NCBI GenBank assembly: GCA_907165275.2
Contig: OU015649.1
Location: 6,540,001 to 6,604,000, forward strand
Length of the DNA stretch: 64,000 nucleotides
Source of the DNA: Zygaena filipendulae
Lineage: Eukaryota; Arthropoda; Insecta; Lepidoptera; Zygaenidae
Reading direction: 5' to 3'
The translations under genes and the position numbers were made by a program. The notes under the pieces were generated by a model that made no database searches, was not told where the DNA came from, and was given only the letters and a program-made list of their open reading frames with translations. Of this stretch, positions 1-12,377 are shown piece after piece; within the stretch, counting starts at the first letter, position 1, and the number at the start of each line of letters is the position of its first letter.

Positions 1-592
1 AATCGAATTTAAACATGTCGTTCGCTCGGTGTGTAGTCGCTAAGGTTATTTCCTTAACGTATAAAAAATACCTGTCTCCCAGGGATTTTTTATGGTGGTA
101 TCGATTTATTTTAACATTTTGCAAATCAATTTTATCCAACATTTCAAATTATTAAAATAGGCAATCTATAAACGCAAACGGAATTGAATTGAAAACACAT
201 AACAAGGAGTTCTGCAATACTTTATGTGTTTTAAGTTATGCAACATACAATATTATGTATTATTATATTAGGTATATTATTATCCTATTTTTATAACAAT
301 GGTCAAGTTTTGCTGAGTAGTTTACAGCAGCTGCCATCAGTCAATGTATAAATAATGTATTCGCTATCAAGTTATTAGTTTATTCTTAACAGCAAGTTAT
401 GTTATATAGAGACTGTCATGTACTGGACTGTAATTTTTCTCCCAGTAGCTGAGTGAGTTACAGTTAGAAGGACATATTTTTACGATTTTACAACAAGAGC
501 GTAAGTGTGAAAGGTTATTATTATATTTCAAGACCTATGTTAAATGTTTAACGTTCGATATAGATGATGTGACAAGCTTCTGTGATCTGAGG
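1..592. other. AT-rich DNA, nothing recognised
   Basis: No frame, repeat match or GC-rich block seen. Confidence 0.5.
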
Positions 593-988
593 GTCTATTA
601 TGTAACTTTTGTTTCTATCATTTTTCGGTTGCAATAAAAAATACGGTTTTGCGATTACAATATGCACGTTTCGACACCTATACAATAACTAGAAATCAAC
701 CCTAAATAAACAGGGGGAATTGCGTCTATGGGTAAAAGAGTCTATCAAAGATTACTGGAAAACTATTCGGTTTAAAATGACTACGTCCATCTAGTTTGTT
801 TAATATTAAAACACCTTACTTCAAAAGTTGGAGCTCCCTAAACATGATTAATTAATCACCAAATCGCCACTTTTCTGATTGAAACTGAAATATGATAGCA
901 ACAAAAAAAAACATACATACAATCGAATGCATGACCTCCTCCTTTTTGGAAGTCGGTTAAAAAGTTACATAATTGCCCTGCCCTGGTA
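593..988. mobile_element. MITE family C, copy 1, carrying an inserted repeat-A fragment
   Basis: Inverted termini: left GTAACTTTTGTTTCTATCAT, right ends with its complement near GTTACATAATTGCCCT. Other copies lie at 17376-17606 and 48279-48520. In this copy a fragment ending GGAAGTCGGTTAAAAA (about 904-962) interrupts the right terminus. Confidence 0.65.
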
Positions 989-1356
989 CCTATACCACCA
1001 AACTCTTCAACTGCGCTAAACCGTAGGTACATCTGCGTTTTTATCCGTCGTCATACGCATTGGTTTATTCATCGAACAAAACTGAAATGGAAAGTAATCT
1101 TGCTCGAATTTTTGTATTAGCTTTACCTGCTTTATGATGCCATAAATGGTAAGAGGAAATAGAAATGCATCTATGAAGTAAATTTTCATTACCTCGTTCT
1201 GTCAATTCAATTACAGATATACAGGTAGGTAGGTAGGTAGCTAAATAACAGTTTTTACCAACTTATTTACGTTTTAACGAGTGATTACATCGGTACATAT
1301 TACACGTAATAAAAGATTTTAAAAACACTTCCCGAAAAAAAAAAATTCTATTATCT
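989..1356. other. AT-rich spacer with (AGGT)n microsatellite
   Basis: A short AGGT run at about 1223-1240; otherwise nothing seen. Confidence 0.5.
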
Positions 1357-1706
1357 ACAACGTGTTAATGAATTAACTGAAAACTAGAAATTAGTTTGCT
1401 CAGAATCAAGTAGCGAATCGATCGCACTATGTTTTAATATAGGTAATATTTTTTCATTTTCATCAGCCCATGTCTTAATTATTTATAATACAATATTTGA
1501 CACGTACGCCGCCCGCAGCAAAAAAAATCGAACCGGTAAGCGCGGGCGTAGCGCTTGGAATTTCGTAGATAGGTCACCTCCAAACTAATGTTGAATAACT
1601 TTTAAAGTATAAATTTTTTCGACATAAAAATATATTTGAATCATATTATTGTTTATTTTTTTAAATGGGGTGTATCAGGTTTTCAGTTAATTCATTAACA
1701 CGTTGT
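1357..1706. mobile_element. MITE family D, copy 1 (350 bp)
   Basis: Perfect inverted termini beginning ACAACGTGTTAATGAATTAA and ending with the reverse complement. Further copies at 7018-7385 and 42072-42645 and a fragment at 57013-57090. No coding capacity. The interior contains a GC-rich core near 1507-1555. Confidence 0.8.
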
Positions 1707-1711
1707 ATATC

Positions 1712-2195
1712 TATACTTATAATAAAACTGTAGAGAGGCCAATTCTGTACATTGAATATAATATTCAAAATTAATATTGGAGGATGAAATTGGTGATCGA
1801 TACTGATGCCAAAAATGCAATCAGTAAATTTTTTGTCAGTCTGTCTGTCTGTCTGTCTATCTGTCTGTCTGTATGTGCACGCATGGATCAAAAACTACTG
1901 AAGGGATTTTAACCAAACTTGGTGCGATTGTAGTCCATACTCCTAGGCAGGTTATAGGCTATAAAATAACGCTAAGACACAGAAGCTGAGCAGTGACGAT
2001 AAATTTGAAGCAAGTCGGATGAAAATGCGCTTTCGAGCTCTTATCCTCGCATACGTTGATCATACACCAAAAGTATGTATTACAAAGATGATGGTCCTCA
2101 AAAGATCTACAAAAAAGTCCTCAATACTATATATCTATCTGTATACTTATAATAAAACTGTAGAGAGGTCAATTCTGTACATTGAATATTTGAAT
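1712..2195 (+). repeat. Repeat with (GTCT)n microsatellite bounded by 49-bp direct repeats
   Basis: The stretch starting TATACTTATAATAAAACTGT occurs at 1713-1761 and again at 2143-2191. Between them are a GTCT/ATCT microsatellite (1839-1873) and a unique core. The layout suggests a Helitron- or MINE-type repeat with its 5' end duplicated. Confidence 0.55.
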
Positions 2196-2765
2196 AAATA
2201 AACACTTATTTTATTCAACCATATCAAAATTAATCATTTTTTATGACTGGGTCATTTGTATTAAAATTTATTGGCGTCTTGGGTTTTAGTAACAGTTTAT
2301 AGAAATTATATAATTGAACCATATCTATATTCATAACATCATTGATACAACCTAATTTAATATTACGATTCAATTGATCATAGTTATAAATTATTTAAAC
2401 TCAATAAATTTCATAGTTGCTAAAGACAATAAAATAATATTTGAGTGATATTTGGCGTCGACTGTGTGATGTATTTTTTCCTTGTGCCTCCAACATCCAG
2501 CAATGGCATAAAGGAAATCTTCTTACGACACAAGCATATTAATTAATTATAAAGGAAAAAAACTTTACACTGCTCCTCATTCAACCTTCGACTTTTATCC
2601 GAACTAACACTTCAACTACTAAGCAACTCTACGATATTATTTATTACACTAGAATCTCAGAGTCTAGTCTACGGCATCAAAACCAACATCTAATTTTAGA
2701 ATTCACATTTTTCCCAAAAGTCCAAATACCGAAGTGCTTTTAGTTACTTTTCAGCATTAATCTAA
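2196..2765. other. AT-rich spacer, nothing recognised
   Basis: No gene, repeat match or GC-rich block seen. Confidence 0.45.
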
Positions 2766-2960
2766 ACTAGCTGTGCCCCGCGGTTTCACTCGCGTTAATT
2801 TCAGAGATCCCGCGAGAATTCTGGGTTAAAAAGTACCCTACGTCCTTCTCTGTACCCCTGATAACGTGCATGCCAAATTTCATCCAAATCCGTTCAGCCG
2901 TTTTTGCGTGATTGAGTAACAAACATCCAAACATCCACACTTTCATATTTTATAATTATT
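2766..2960 (-). mobile_element. Helitron-like non-autonomous element, minus orientation
   Basis: Read on the minus strand it ends in GCGAGTGAAACCGCGGGGCA then CAGCTAG, a GC-rich hairpin followed by CTAG as in Helitron 3' ends. The body has CCGTTCAGCC and ACAAACATCC blocks shared with the copy at 44432-44627. Confidence 0.7.
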
Positions 2961-4017
2961 AAACTCTACTGTAAGTGTAAGTTGTTATACCTTCTAAATT
3001 CTAATCTTTATTACCTTCTTAAAAGTGCTTCGAATTCTTGTTAACTATCAGTCATACGTTCTTTTTCAAACCAATTTGTTGAATAATAATAATAATAATA
3101 ATATTGATGCTATAGGTACTAGCCAGTCAGTAATTAATTATTATTTTAACATAAAATAGAATAAGTACTACTAACGAACATATACGATTAAAATTCTAAT
3201 ATATGTAGTATTACCGTTAGTGTTCCTCAAGAAGAAGTTCTCTGACTTCTCTCCTTCCCATTCTCCATTTTCATCAATGCCATTACTTTATTACTACCTA
3301 CTTTATAACATTTAGTCCCAAAATTCATCTTCATGCAGTAGTCTTTAAGACTGTCAAGAGATGATATCAGTAACTATCGCTGAGTTAATTTCTCAGCCTG
3401 ACAAAGAAAGTTTGAGAGATTTTTCATCATAACCTCCCTTGGCTTCAACACACTTGGTCTAGCGTTTCTCCAACATCAATATACCTTCCCGGAAGTTTAA
3501 GTAAGAGTAGATATTAAAATTTTAATCTTTCCAGTTTATAAGGTGTAATTAGGGCACATTCATAAATAGTAGAGTTTTTTATTAACAATGAGTATTAGGA
3601 GTCTGACGAACTTTAATTGTTAAACTGCTTGATGTCCCTTTGTTAACTTTTTGAACCGTTATAACAGTAGATACAAAATAAGGCATAGCCAACAATAATG
3701 ATTATTACTAATAATGAAAATAATGGCACATTGAATTAATTAATACTCAGAACGTAGTACCTTGACCCATCTTTTAAAAAAGTGAACCGAGTCAATGACT
3801 CTTAGCTGAATGACATTGAGCCTGCAATATTTAAGCATTTATGCCAAATGGATAAGAAGATTTGTATCGAACAAAATATAGTCACGCGACCAGAGTAAAT
3901 ATTTGTAAAAATAATACATGTTAAAGTTCATATTGGTTAACGCTTTTTCGCAAAGTATATTCGAATTTTTTTTTTATATATCAAATCATTTGTATTCCAA
4001 TTTACATTGGTATTGTC
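2961..4017. other. AT-rich spacer, (AAT)n only
   Basis: An AAT run near 3086-3104. No supported gene. Confidence 0.45.
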
Positions 4018-4115
4018 CGGCAAGGCGAGGTCGGGCGTCGAAGCACACGACCTAGCTAGCACCAGTGCGGAGCATCTTATAGTGTCCAGGGCGACACACC
4101 GCGCCGGGTGATCAC
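4018..4115. promoter_or_regulatory. GC-rich island of unknown role
   Basis: About 100 bp rich in CpG within very AT-rich DNA. It matches no other repeat in the window. It could be a promoter or noncoding first exon of the downstream antiporter gene, but I find no convincing donor. Candidate only. Confidence 0.25.
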
Positions 4116-4579
4116 TCGCCGACAATTGATAATTGTAATTATTTGGACTCGTAACTGTTGTGTTGTGACCAACAATATTTTAACGAGTGACAGTGAAATC
4201 ATCATCAGATTGACGACATTACAAAATGGTCAGTGGCATAAAAAATTTATTCTGAATATTCAATCCAATCCGATTTTTGGTTTTATGACTCCACGATTTT
4301 GAAGATGTTTGCCTTCAATTTTATAAATTCAACATTATATTATGTACCTATATTGTCCTATATGTGGAAACCTTTCTATATTAAAGGACCAGAATGCCTA
4401 TTATCATTGCCAAACATTCTTAGAGGTTTTATTCTTTGAATTCCAGAACCACATTTTACTAGCTAAAAAGCCAATAGTCATAATTTTGTCTCCTGTGTTT
4501 CGAAGACCGATCTTTGTGCGTCGTTTTTTGTATGTGCCCTGGGAATACGATATTTTACGCGGGAAAAGTCACTGATTTT

Positions 4580-5090
4580 TAAACGACTTCCAAAAAGGCG
4601 TTCTGTGTTCGACTGTATGTATTTTGTTTAAGTATGTTCACCAATTATTTAAAGATGGTTGGACCGATTTTGAAAATAATATTTTTGTGCGAAAGAGTAT
4701 ACTCCCAAGTTGGTACCATTGTCACCAAGTTGGGATCTGATGGTATAGCGATTTGAGATTTTTTTACAGTTAATTGTTCATTTGCTTTAGGAAAGCAAAA
4801 TTTGGAGAAATGGAACTGATGATGAAGACCACAGATGGTCGTAGGAACTACTCAATAATACGTATTTCACGGATTGCGATTCGATTACTTTAACATGGTT
4901 TCTAAACAATTTATGCTCGTCACAATGCATATGGCGAAGTGGAACTGATGGTGAAATACTAGAAGAACTCCTGAACCATTAACGTCTCTTCATCGGGCAA
5001 AGCAATATTTTGTAAAAGGTGATGAACAGTTGACATTAGGCTATTGTAACTTACATAAATTACAAACCGACTGAAATAAACAAAATTTAA
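4580..5090 (+). repeat. Interspersed repeat A, plus-strand copy
   Basis: Begins GACTTCCAAAAAGG and shares ordered blocks with the copies at 11590-12960 and 19066-19930. Short frames inside are not genes. Confidence 0.7.
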
Positions 5091-6702
5091 TGTTGAAAAG
5101 ATGTCATCACATGACATTGTTTTAAAAAGTTTGAATACTGGACTTAAATATTGAATGGAGGATACTTTTTAACACTACTCGCGGGCGCCTGCTAACCCTT
5201 AATGAAACTCTAAGATATTTTTTTTTGTTGTAGAGTATTTTGTATATTGTTCCTATTAAATGGAGGCTACATGCCGGAAACATGTGATATCCGTCGCCAG
5301 AATGGACGTATGGTGTCTCCGATCTTATAAAAAACATACTAGCTGCTTGAGCTGTGACATCATCCGCATATATTTCAGGGTTCCCTTAGAAACTCTGTGT
5401 TGGGGGTATAAAAAGTGGCCTAATATGTTATAATTCAGAACATGGCCTATCTATATAACAAATTTCATAGAAATCTTCCCAATCGCTTCACACAAACATA
5501 ATTAATAACAACATAAAACAAACACATCACATTTATAATATTAGTGTGATTTTCACGTTTACTTAAGACTGAAGATCGTGACTTCAAATTAGGCACCCGA
5601 GCAGGCAACTGTTGTCTATAATGTCTTGTGATCTACGCGCTAAAAGCAACGCTAACATACTGAAACTATGTCGTTGTTTATGTATTATTACTGTCTGAAA
5701 GAAATTAGCGACGACCACGTCATTTATAGGTATGAATACGTGCATAATAAAACTGTAACAGGTCTATGTCTGTGCGTGGAATTCTTTTTTGTAATTGCGA
5801 TAGACGTAATTGCAGACAAAAAGTATACCTACTTTTATCGTTATGGATCCGTTTTTGACTATTTTTCTTTGAAAATCAGAGGATCCGTTCAGAAATTTCC
5901 ATGTAATACTTTTATTACATGGCAACTTCTGAACGGATTTAAATGACACTCGAAAGGTCGCTTATATTCTTGGTGTATTTATTATATTACCTAATATGAT
6001 ACAAATATAAATTATTTATTCTAATAATACAACAATGAGTTTCCAAAGGAATTTCAAACTTCACCTAGATAAAATGGCCAACAATAGCTAGTTTTCGCGT
6101 CGTATTAGGATTAGGTACATACCTACTTACGGAGTCAAAGCTTATTATAAACTAGACTATAGAGCAAGAGAAAGGCTGAGACGTTTAGCTATAGGTATCG
6201 AAAATGTTACTGTTTTTTCTGCATCCTAGCTTATACTAAAAACTAATCATACAAATGCGAAAGAAAGTTTGTTTAACCGATCGTCATGAAATTTCTCAAA
6301 CACGTTTACAGAATAGAACAGGGTGGGTATAGGCTCAGAGTAAATATACTACGTACTGTATAGGCTTTCATCCATGCAGAAAAAAATTCCGTTTCCGAGG
6401 GATAGACAATTGATTGCCCAAATCTACGTTAAGTCGTGGGCACCAGCTTGATTTAATAATACTATTAGGTATAAGCTCCGAATATGCAATACAATAATTA
6501 ATATATTTAATAGAAAATATTGTCACAATCAATATCACTATAGCGAAACCCAAAACGATGACGATACTGTCTAAGTCAACAAATATTTATGTATCTATGT
6601 ATATTAAAAAAGGCAAAACATCTACAAAAACTAAAATTAACAGTATCTTTATGTATTATAATAATTAAAGAGTAGGCATAAGTCCTAAACATTTTGTTTC
6701 AT
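5091..6702. other. AT-rich spacer around one hairpin
   Basis: Apart from the hairpin at 5883-5938 I see only short frames without recognisable similarity. Confidence 0.45.
5883..5938. repeat. Short hairpin, 25-bp arms
   Basis: ATCCGTTCAGAAATTTCC at the left pairs with the right arm ending CTTCTGAACGGAT; two mismatches and a loop of about 6 nt. Compact enough to resemble a small-RNA precursor, but a MITE remnant is equally likely. Confidence 0.6.
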
Positions 6703-6925
6703 ACTAGCTGTCCCCGCGGTTTCACCCGCGTGAGTTTCGGAATTTCCGCATCAGCAACAATTCTTGTCTAAAATAAAGTAGCCTAAGTTACTCCTTATAA
6801 CATCAGCTATATGCCAGTGAAAGTCCCGTCAAAATCGGTCCAGCCTTTCCAGAGATTAGCCGGAACATGTTTGTTCAGACAGACAGACAGACTGACTGAC
6901 TGATTGACCAAAATCCACTGGAATA
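6703..6925 (-). mobile_element. Helitron-like element, minus orientation, with GTCT microsatellite end
   Basis: Starts ACTAGCTGTCCCCGCGGTTT and ends with a CAGA/CTGA microsatellite near 6883-6905, the microsatellite-linked form of the family. Confidence 0.7.
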
Positions 6926-7017
6926 ACTAGCTGTTCTTAAGAAGATATATTTCGTTACACAAACGTCATGCTAAGCAAAACAGAATTATTAGCCATCTAT
7001 ATACAATATAATTATTG

Positions 7018-7385
7018 TACCTACCACGTGTTAATGACTGAAAACTAGAAAGTTGTTTTCTCAGAATCGTCTTCCAAATCAATCGCACCAGGTTTTAATA
7101 CAGGTTATATTTTTTTTTATTTATTAGCTCATGTCCAAATTATTGTTTGTAATATAATATTGTCGCGTACGCTGCTCGTAGCGAAAAATTCGAATCGGTC
7201 ATTGACCGCGTAGGTGCGGACGTAGCGCTTAATATGTCGTAGATATATATACCTCCAATCTAATGTTGAATAACTTTTTAACTATTAATTTGTCTACATA
7301 ATTTATATTTTAATCATATTATTATTGTTTATTTTTTTTAAATGGGGTGTATCAGGATTTTTGTTAATTCATTAACACTTTGTAT
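7018..7385. mobile_element. MITE family D, copy 2
   Basis: Same order of blocks as 1357-1706, termini CACGTGTTAATGA and TTAATTCATTAACAC. A plus-oriented Helitron-like copy follows directly. Confidence 0.75.
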
Positions 7386-7655
7386 AAATAAAATTGAAGT
7401 GTCTTTTGTAATTCCAAATTAACAGCTTTTCACCAAAAACTATGAAAGTATACACGGTACTTACATTCGTCTGTCTGTCTGTTTGTTTGTTTGTTCCGGC
7501 TAATCTCTGAAACGGCTGGACCGATTTTAACGGGACTTTCACTGGCAGATAGCTGAGGTAATAAGGAGTAACTTAGGCTAGGTTTATTTTAGAAAACAAT
7601 TGTGCCAGCGGGTATTCCGATGCTCAAGCGGGTGAAACAGCGGGGCACAGCTATA
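7386..7655 (+). mobile_element. Helitron-like element with GTCT/GTTT microsatellite
   Basis: GTCTGTCTGTCTGTTTGTTT at 7471-7490, then CGGCTGGACCGATTTTAACG, ending GGGGCACAGCTATAG. Plus-strand counterpart of 6703-6925. Confidence 0.7.
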
Positions 7656-8108
7656 GTTAACAATATGAACGACAGAGTATACCGAATTATATCACTTCTA
7701 GCTTTCCTTTTAATGGCGCGTTAAAAATCTAAAACGTTAACGTACCTTTAATTTTATTAGGTTTCTTAAAAATTCTTTCTTAGCGACTGATATTCCAAAC
7801 ATATTTCTAACTCCCAAATTTTCGACAGTACGTTGATATATCAATCAACCGGCCAGTGAATCATGCACTTTGTCAATTCTTGTAACGAACATTACATGCT
7901 GTACGATAATATATGAAGTGTTGTAAAATGTAAGAAATCAACTTCTTACTGAATGATTCTTTTTCTTTTTTCTATAAGTGTTTTAAAATTGTCATTATGA
8001 ATACGTCTTATAGTTAGATATTACCAAAAAAATGTACGATATCCTATCGTATTAATAACGCTAACGTTCAATAGGTACATCAGCTTAATACTCGTAGGTA
8101 CTTAAACA

Positions 8109-8330
8109 TTTATTGTGGTATAATTAACCAGATGTCCCCTGCGGTTTCACCCGTGGTAAGGAGTTCCCGTGGGATTTCCAGAATAAACTATACGTATGGA
8201 CCTTCCTCTTAAATCAATATATATTAGTGAAAAGCGTATGAAAATCCGTTCAGTAGTTTTTAAGTTTATCGCGAACAGAAAGACAGATAGACGCGGCGGA
8301 GGACTTTGTTTTATAATAATATGTAAGAAT
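8109..8330 (-). mobile_element. Helitron-like element, minus orientation
   Basis: GTCCCCTGCGGTTTCACCCG at one end and GGCGGAGGACTTTGTTTTAT at the other; the second block recurs at 15650, 45470 and 15604 (inverted). Confidence 0.65.
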
Positions 8331-8559
8331 CCCATGCGCGTGTGATCTCAGCCTGCACCAATTATTCTCCATGACCAACAACATTCCTTGCCCATAACGC
8401 GCATCCGAAAAACACAATCCGTATACCATATATCTATATATCTGTATACCATAAGACACATTGTGAATGTGTGTTTTAATACAGTTGCTCAAAAAATGCT
8501 ATATCACGTAGCTTTTTAACGTGCAAAAAGTTGACGATTGCCCACTAGTGCTTTTTACT

Positions 8560-8900
8560 TTACCAATAGGCTAGTTTCCTGGGTAAAAAAATCAAAATTC
8601 TATTTAGTCCGTCAGTTAGATAATAAAAAAATAAAAGACACGTATTTTTTGCTTTTTTAAAATAATGGAAATATGCATAGATAAAGCGCATTAAAGTTTA
8701 GGGTGGGGAACTCGTGATGTCACAGCTCGCTATAACGTGCGAACAAACTGTAGCGAGGCGTGACGTCATGTGAAATTTCGACTTGATATATCTCCGTTAT
8801 TTTTTGGTTACATAAAAAAAAAATACGTGTCCAATATTTTTTAATAATCTACAAAACGGAGTAAAAAATAAAATTTAGGAATCTAGCCTATTAAAACTTT
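8560..8900. mobile_element. CRE-bearing MITE (family G), copy 1
   Basis: Ends are inverted (AATAGGCTAG at the left, CTAGCCTATT at the right), possibly with a TA duplication. The middle has TGACGTCA at 8761-8768. Other copies are listed separately. No coding capacity. Confidence 0.7.
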
Positions 8901-9231
8901 ACGATTACTGACGTTTAAATGCAAATTTCCGTGATGATCGGTTAATTAAAGGCGTAAAACGTAAACTCATATTCGCATTTATAATAATACCTAATAACCT
9001 ACCTATGTCCTACGAGGATAACAAGTTTGTGGCAGGCTGAGATCAATTGACCTGAAATTTTTTATAGTTATACTCGTACTTACAATATTTAGTCATCATA
9101 TACCTAACTGGGCCCTTGAAAGGCCGTTATCCGTAATAGAGTAGTACGTATCATATCTATTGTTACAGTAGTAGGAGCTTGAACTACTTAAGCAATCCAA
9201 TTATATTGTTTTGAAGTGGTAAAACGCAATG

Positions 9232-9330
9232 CGGCGTTACGGCCGCGGCCGCGCCGGGAGCGGGAGTCGGGACAGGCGCGCACGCGCACGCGCAGCGCGG
9301 TCGCTGATTAGTAACTCGTGGCCGACTCCT
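9232..9330. promoter_or_regulatory. CpG-rich island upstream of the antiporter gene
   Basis: A run of GGCCGCGGCCGCGCCGGGAG followed by alternating CGCG/CACG, standing out sharply from AT-rich flanks. Not repeated in the window. About 5.2 kb before the first coding exon; a reasonable candidate for the promoter of the 1A transcript, whose 5' UTR must begin upstream. No donor assigned. Confidence 0.35.
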
Positions 9331-9467
9331 CGCAAACGATCATGTGATTGTGCTGAGACCACTTAAACAAATAATAATCATTAATTTGTTGCCCACTAAC
9401 ATAATATATGTATTGCCATTATTCGAATGCAATATTCTTCTGTATTGTATATTATGCAATATAGTTA

Positions 9468-9640
9468 TTCCTCGTTAATTTCGGAGATCCCGCGGGAATT
9501 CCAGGATAAAAGTATCCTTATATCTGTGTTAGTCTGATGTATAAGCTATATTATTATAAAGTTTCATTAAAATCCATTCAGTAGTTTATGACTTTAATGA
9601 GTGAAAGAGAATTTTAAACATCCATACATACATACAAACT
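9468..9640 (-). mobile_element. Helitron-like fragment, minus orientation
   Basis: CGTTAATTTCGGAGATCCCG at the left and the block of ACATCCATACATACATAC at the right. The CTAG end is missing. Confidence 0.55.
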
Positions 9641-9985
9641 ATTGCGTTTAAGTAAGAATGAAAACTTTTGCGGAAACATTCAGCTATGTTATCTGTTCAT
9701 TAGCGTCCATTAATTTCTGTTTACACTTAAATGTCTCTTATTTCATAAATATTAAGTACTTAGTTATATAAAATTATATTATAAGCTGACTTCAAAGGAA
9801 CTCGACTGATACCTACGGATGTTTCTTATTTTTTTTATAAGTTCATTAATTTTTTTTTATTTTTCCTCAAAAACGTTTTTGTTTAAATAAATGTAGTGTG
9901 TTTTTTCTTTCTGAAAAAACTGTGAAAGAGTGAACAGGTGTTGAATGTTTGTTATGTAAGTAGTTACGGACCTAAGTAATAAATA

Positions 9986-11569
9986 CACACATCAAAAGTG
10001 TCTAGGGATCAAGCATTTTTATGCGGATTTCTTGAGATTGAGATGTGGCTTTGTAATAAATTTATGATTTTATAAATTTATATGGATCCTTTTTGGTGCA
10101 TTACATAATTTGAATCAGGAACTGTCAATCAAATTCGAGTAAAAGATGAAAATCAGCTGTCCCTATTTCAATTAATATTTAATATTTTCCCTATAAAAAC
10201 ATACAACGCATTGAAGACATTATTAGTGCTACTGTTTCCCTACTACTGATTAAAACCAACGTTATTATGGAGCGGCGACGTCATTTAAGCAGGGAAGAAA
10301 TGCTCAGAGCCGTGGGAACGATAGAAGCTGGTTCCCGGCAACGTACTGTGGCTTTAGCTCTTAATAAAAGTCAGAGTGTTATCAGTCGACTTTGGACACG
10401 TTACCGAAGCACTGGTACCGTGGCTGAGCGCCATGGAGGACGGTATCGCTGCACCACACGGAGACAAGACCGATACATTCAAATCTTAACTCGAAGAGCT
10501 CCAACAATAACCGCCATGATGTTAGCCGTGAGGCTTCATCACTCTTCAGCGAACTTAATTAGCGACCAAACAGTCAGAAACCGCTTGCATGAAGTGAACC
10601 TTCATTCCCGAAGACCGCTACGGGTACCACCTATAGCAATGCACAATCGTAGGATTCGATATCAATGGGCTCTTGAACACAGAAATTGGGCAGAAGAACA
10701 ATGGCGTTTCGTGTGCTTTTCTGATGAGTCTCGTTTTGGTATGAGACCGGATACAAGACGTATACGACACTGGAGAACCCCTGGACGCCAACAGCGATTA
10801 AAATCCTGCTAGGAAGTCCATCCTTATAGTGGTGGAACCATCATGGTATGGGCGGGTATTTGGATCGGCGGAAGAACTGAGTTGATTTGGATCAGAGGCA
10901 ACCTCAACGCTCAAATTTATGCTGAGACGATTGTATCAGACGTCATCGTTCCTCTACAAGTGCAAATCGGTCCCTTATTTCAGTTAATGCATGATAATGC
11001 ACGACCGCACACCGCAAGAGTTGTAGACAGACTCTCGCCGCAGCTAACATCAATGTCCTGCCCTGGCCTGCTCAGTCGCCAGACTTGAACCCGATTGAGC
11101 ATGCATGAGATATGCTACAGAGAAGAGCTCTGCCGAATATGGAGGGTATCCAGTCGCAAGAAGACCTTTTTTTGTTGTTGCAACGAACATGGGCGGCCAT
11201 TCCACAGCGTGATTTGGAATTTGGATGAACTCATTTTGAGTATGCCAAACCGATGTTCTTGTGTTGTTAGTGTTCGCGGTAGAAACACGGATTATTAATT
11301 GTTTAAGTTACCCAATAAAATTTTAAAGAAAACTGTTATTTCAGTCTTTTTTTCGAACTTTAATGTTAGTGGTTCAAATGTCAAAAATCCCTTTATTAGG
11401 AAAATGGCAAATTTCTTTATTAATGCAAAGGTGACTTGGTTTATCGTTACTGTGACAAACGAAAACACTTTATTTGATGAATCCTTAAAGAAAATTTTAA
11501 TTAATATCAATCAGGAGAAAAGTTATTGCAAAAATATTTATGTTGATCCCTAGACACTTTTGATGTGTG
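9986..11569 (+). mobile_element. Tc1/mariner-type DNA transposon, 1,584 bp, intact ends, dead transposase
   Basis: Terminal inverted repeats of 27 bp (9986-10012 and 11543-11569, beginning CACACATCAAAAGTGTCTAG) match each other exactly and are bordered by TA on both sides (9984-9985, 11570-11571), the Tc1/mariner target duplication. Between them lies a plus-strand transposase remnant. The matching ends and intact TA suggest fairly recent insertion, although the gene is broken. Confidence 0.93.
10267..11298 (+). pseudogene. Tc1-like transposase, inactivated
   Basis: Cut-and-paste transposase remnant. The first 181 codons hold the helix-turn-helix DNA-binding region (SREEMLRAVGTIEAGSRQRT onward) and the first catalytic Asp in FSDESRFG. 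An in-frame TAG at 10810 interrupts; the same frame resumes with GGTIMVWAGIW and LMHDNARPHTA (second catalytic Asp). A frameshift near 11045 moves the third catalytic block (PAQSPDLNPIEH) to another frame, and a stop replaces the expected Trp after it. All three acidic positions are still readable, but no single frame carries them. Confidence 0.9.
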
Positions 11570-11955
11570 TATGTTCGGGCGTAGATAACTGACATAGACG
11601 GATTAACAAATTCTATTTTTTGTTCGAACGTTTATTCCGAAATGGTCTCATTGTCATAAAGTCAGGATCTGATGATGGAATCTTGGAGAAATCGAGGGAA
11701 CTCTTTAAACACCTCAAGTGATTTAGATATTTTTTGTAGTAAATTTTTTATTTGCCTTCGGAAAGAACTATTGAGTGAAGAGGAACTGGTGATGAAGACC
11801 ATAGATAACCACCGGAACTACTGAATAGATAATAAGAATGTATTTCACTGTTTGTGATTCGATTACTCTTAAATGGTTGCTAAGCAATTTATGCACAAGG
11901 CATACCTATTACGGTGAAGTGGAGCTGATGATGAAGTACCTACCAGGACAACTCC

Positions 11956-12190
11956 TGTTGAGAACTCCTTTTTATTTTTATTTTTTATATATTTCTTAAT
12001 TTGAAAATTGACAATTAGAACGTTTATAATGAAACAAAAAAGGGTAATGGGATTTCGACAGTCTTGTTGAGATCATTGACTTTTATAGGAACACTATACA
12101 TTATTATATTATAACAATTATTAAAGTGATTAAAGTATTGTTTTTCAGTTTGTTAGTGTTTCTTTACAGTGATCATATAGATTTCCCACA
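11956..12190 (+). repeat. 5' LTR of the TRIM
   Basis: 235 bp, TG...CA. Nearly identical to the 3' copy; small indels and a few substitutions account for the 9-bp length difference. Confidence 0.9.
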
Positions 12191-12377
12191 TCTGGCGACC
12201 GTGACTTGCCCAACCGAGTTTTGTCTCCATAGCTAATAGATTGTCCACACGTTCTGATCGGCTCATCAAAGTACCGGACAGATTTCATTTTTAATTTGTG
12301 TTAAATTAATTTGTTTGTATATGGCGCATTGTTACTGCCTAAACTGTATGTATCCTCATGCGCCATGGTGGGGAGGA

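Larger units (their letters stand above)
8901..9985. other. Spacer holding the CpG island and a Helitron fragment
   Basis: Apart from those two features nothing is supported. Confidence 0.4.

Noticed and set aside
1835..1873. Direct tetranucleotide repeats considered as a CRISPR-like array
   Set aside because: Plain GTCT/ATCT microsatellite with no spacers; eukaryotic DNA.
1712..2195. 49-bp direct repeats considered as LTRs
   Set aside because: No TG/CA ends, primer-binding site or target duplication; fits a duplicated 5' end of a Helitron/MINE-type repeat better.
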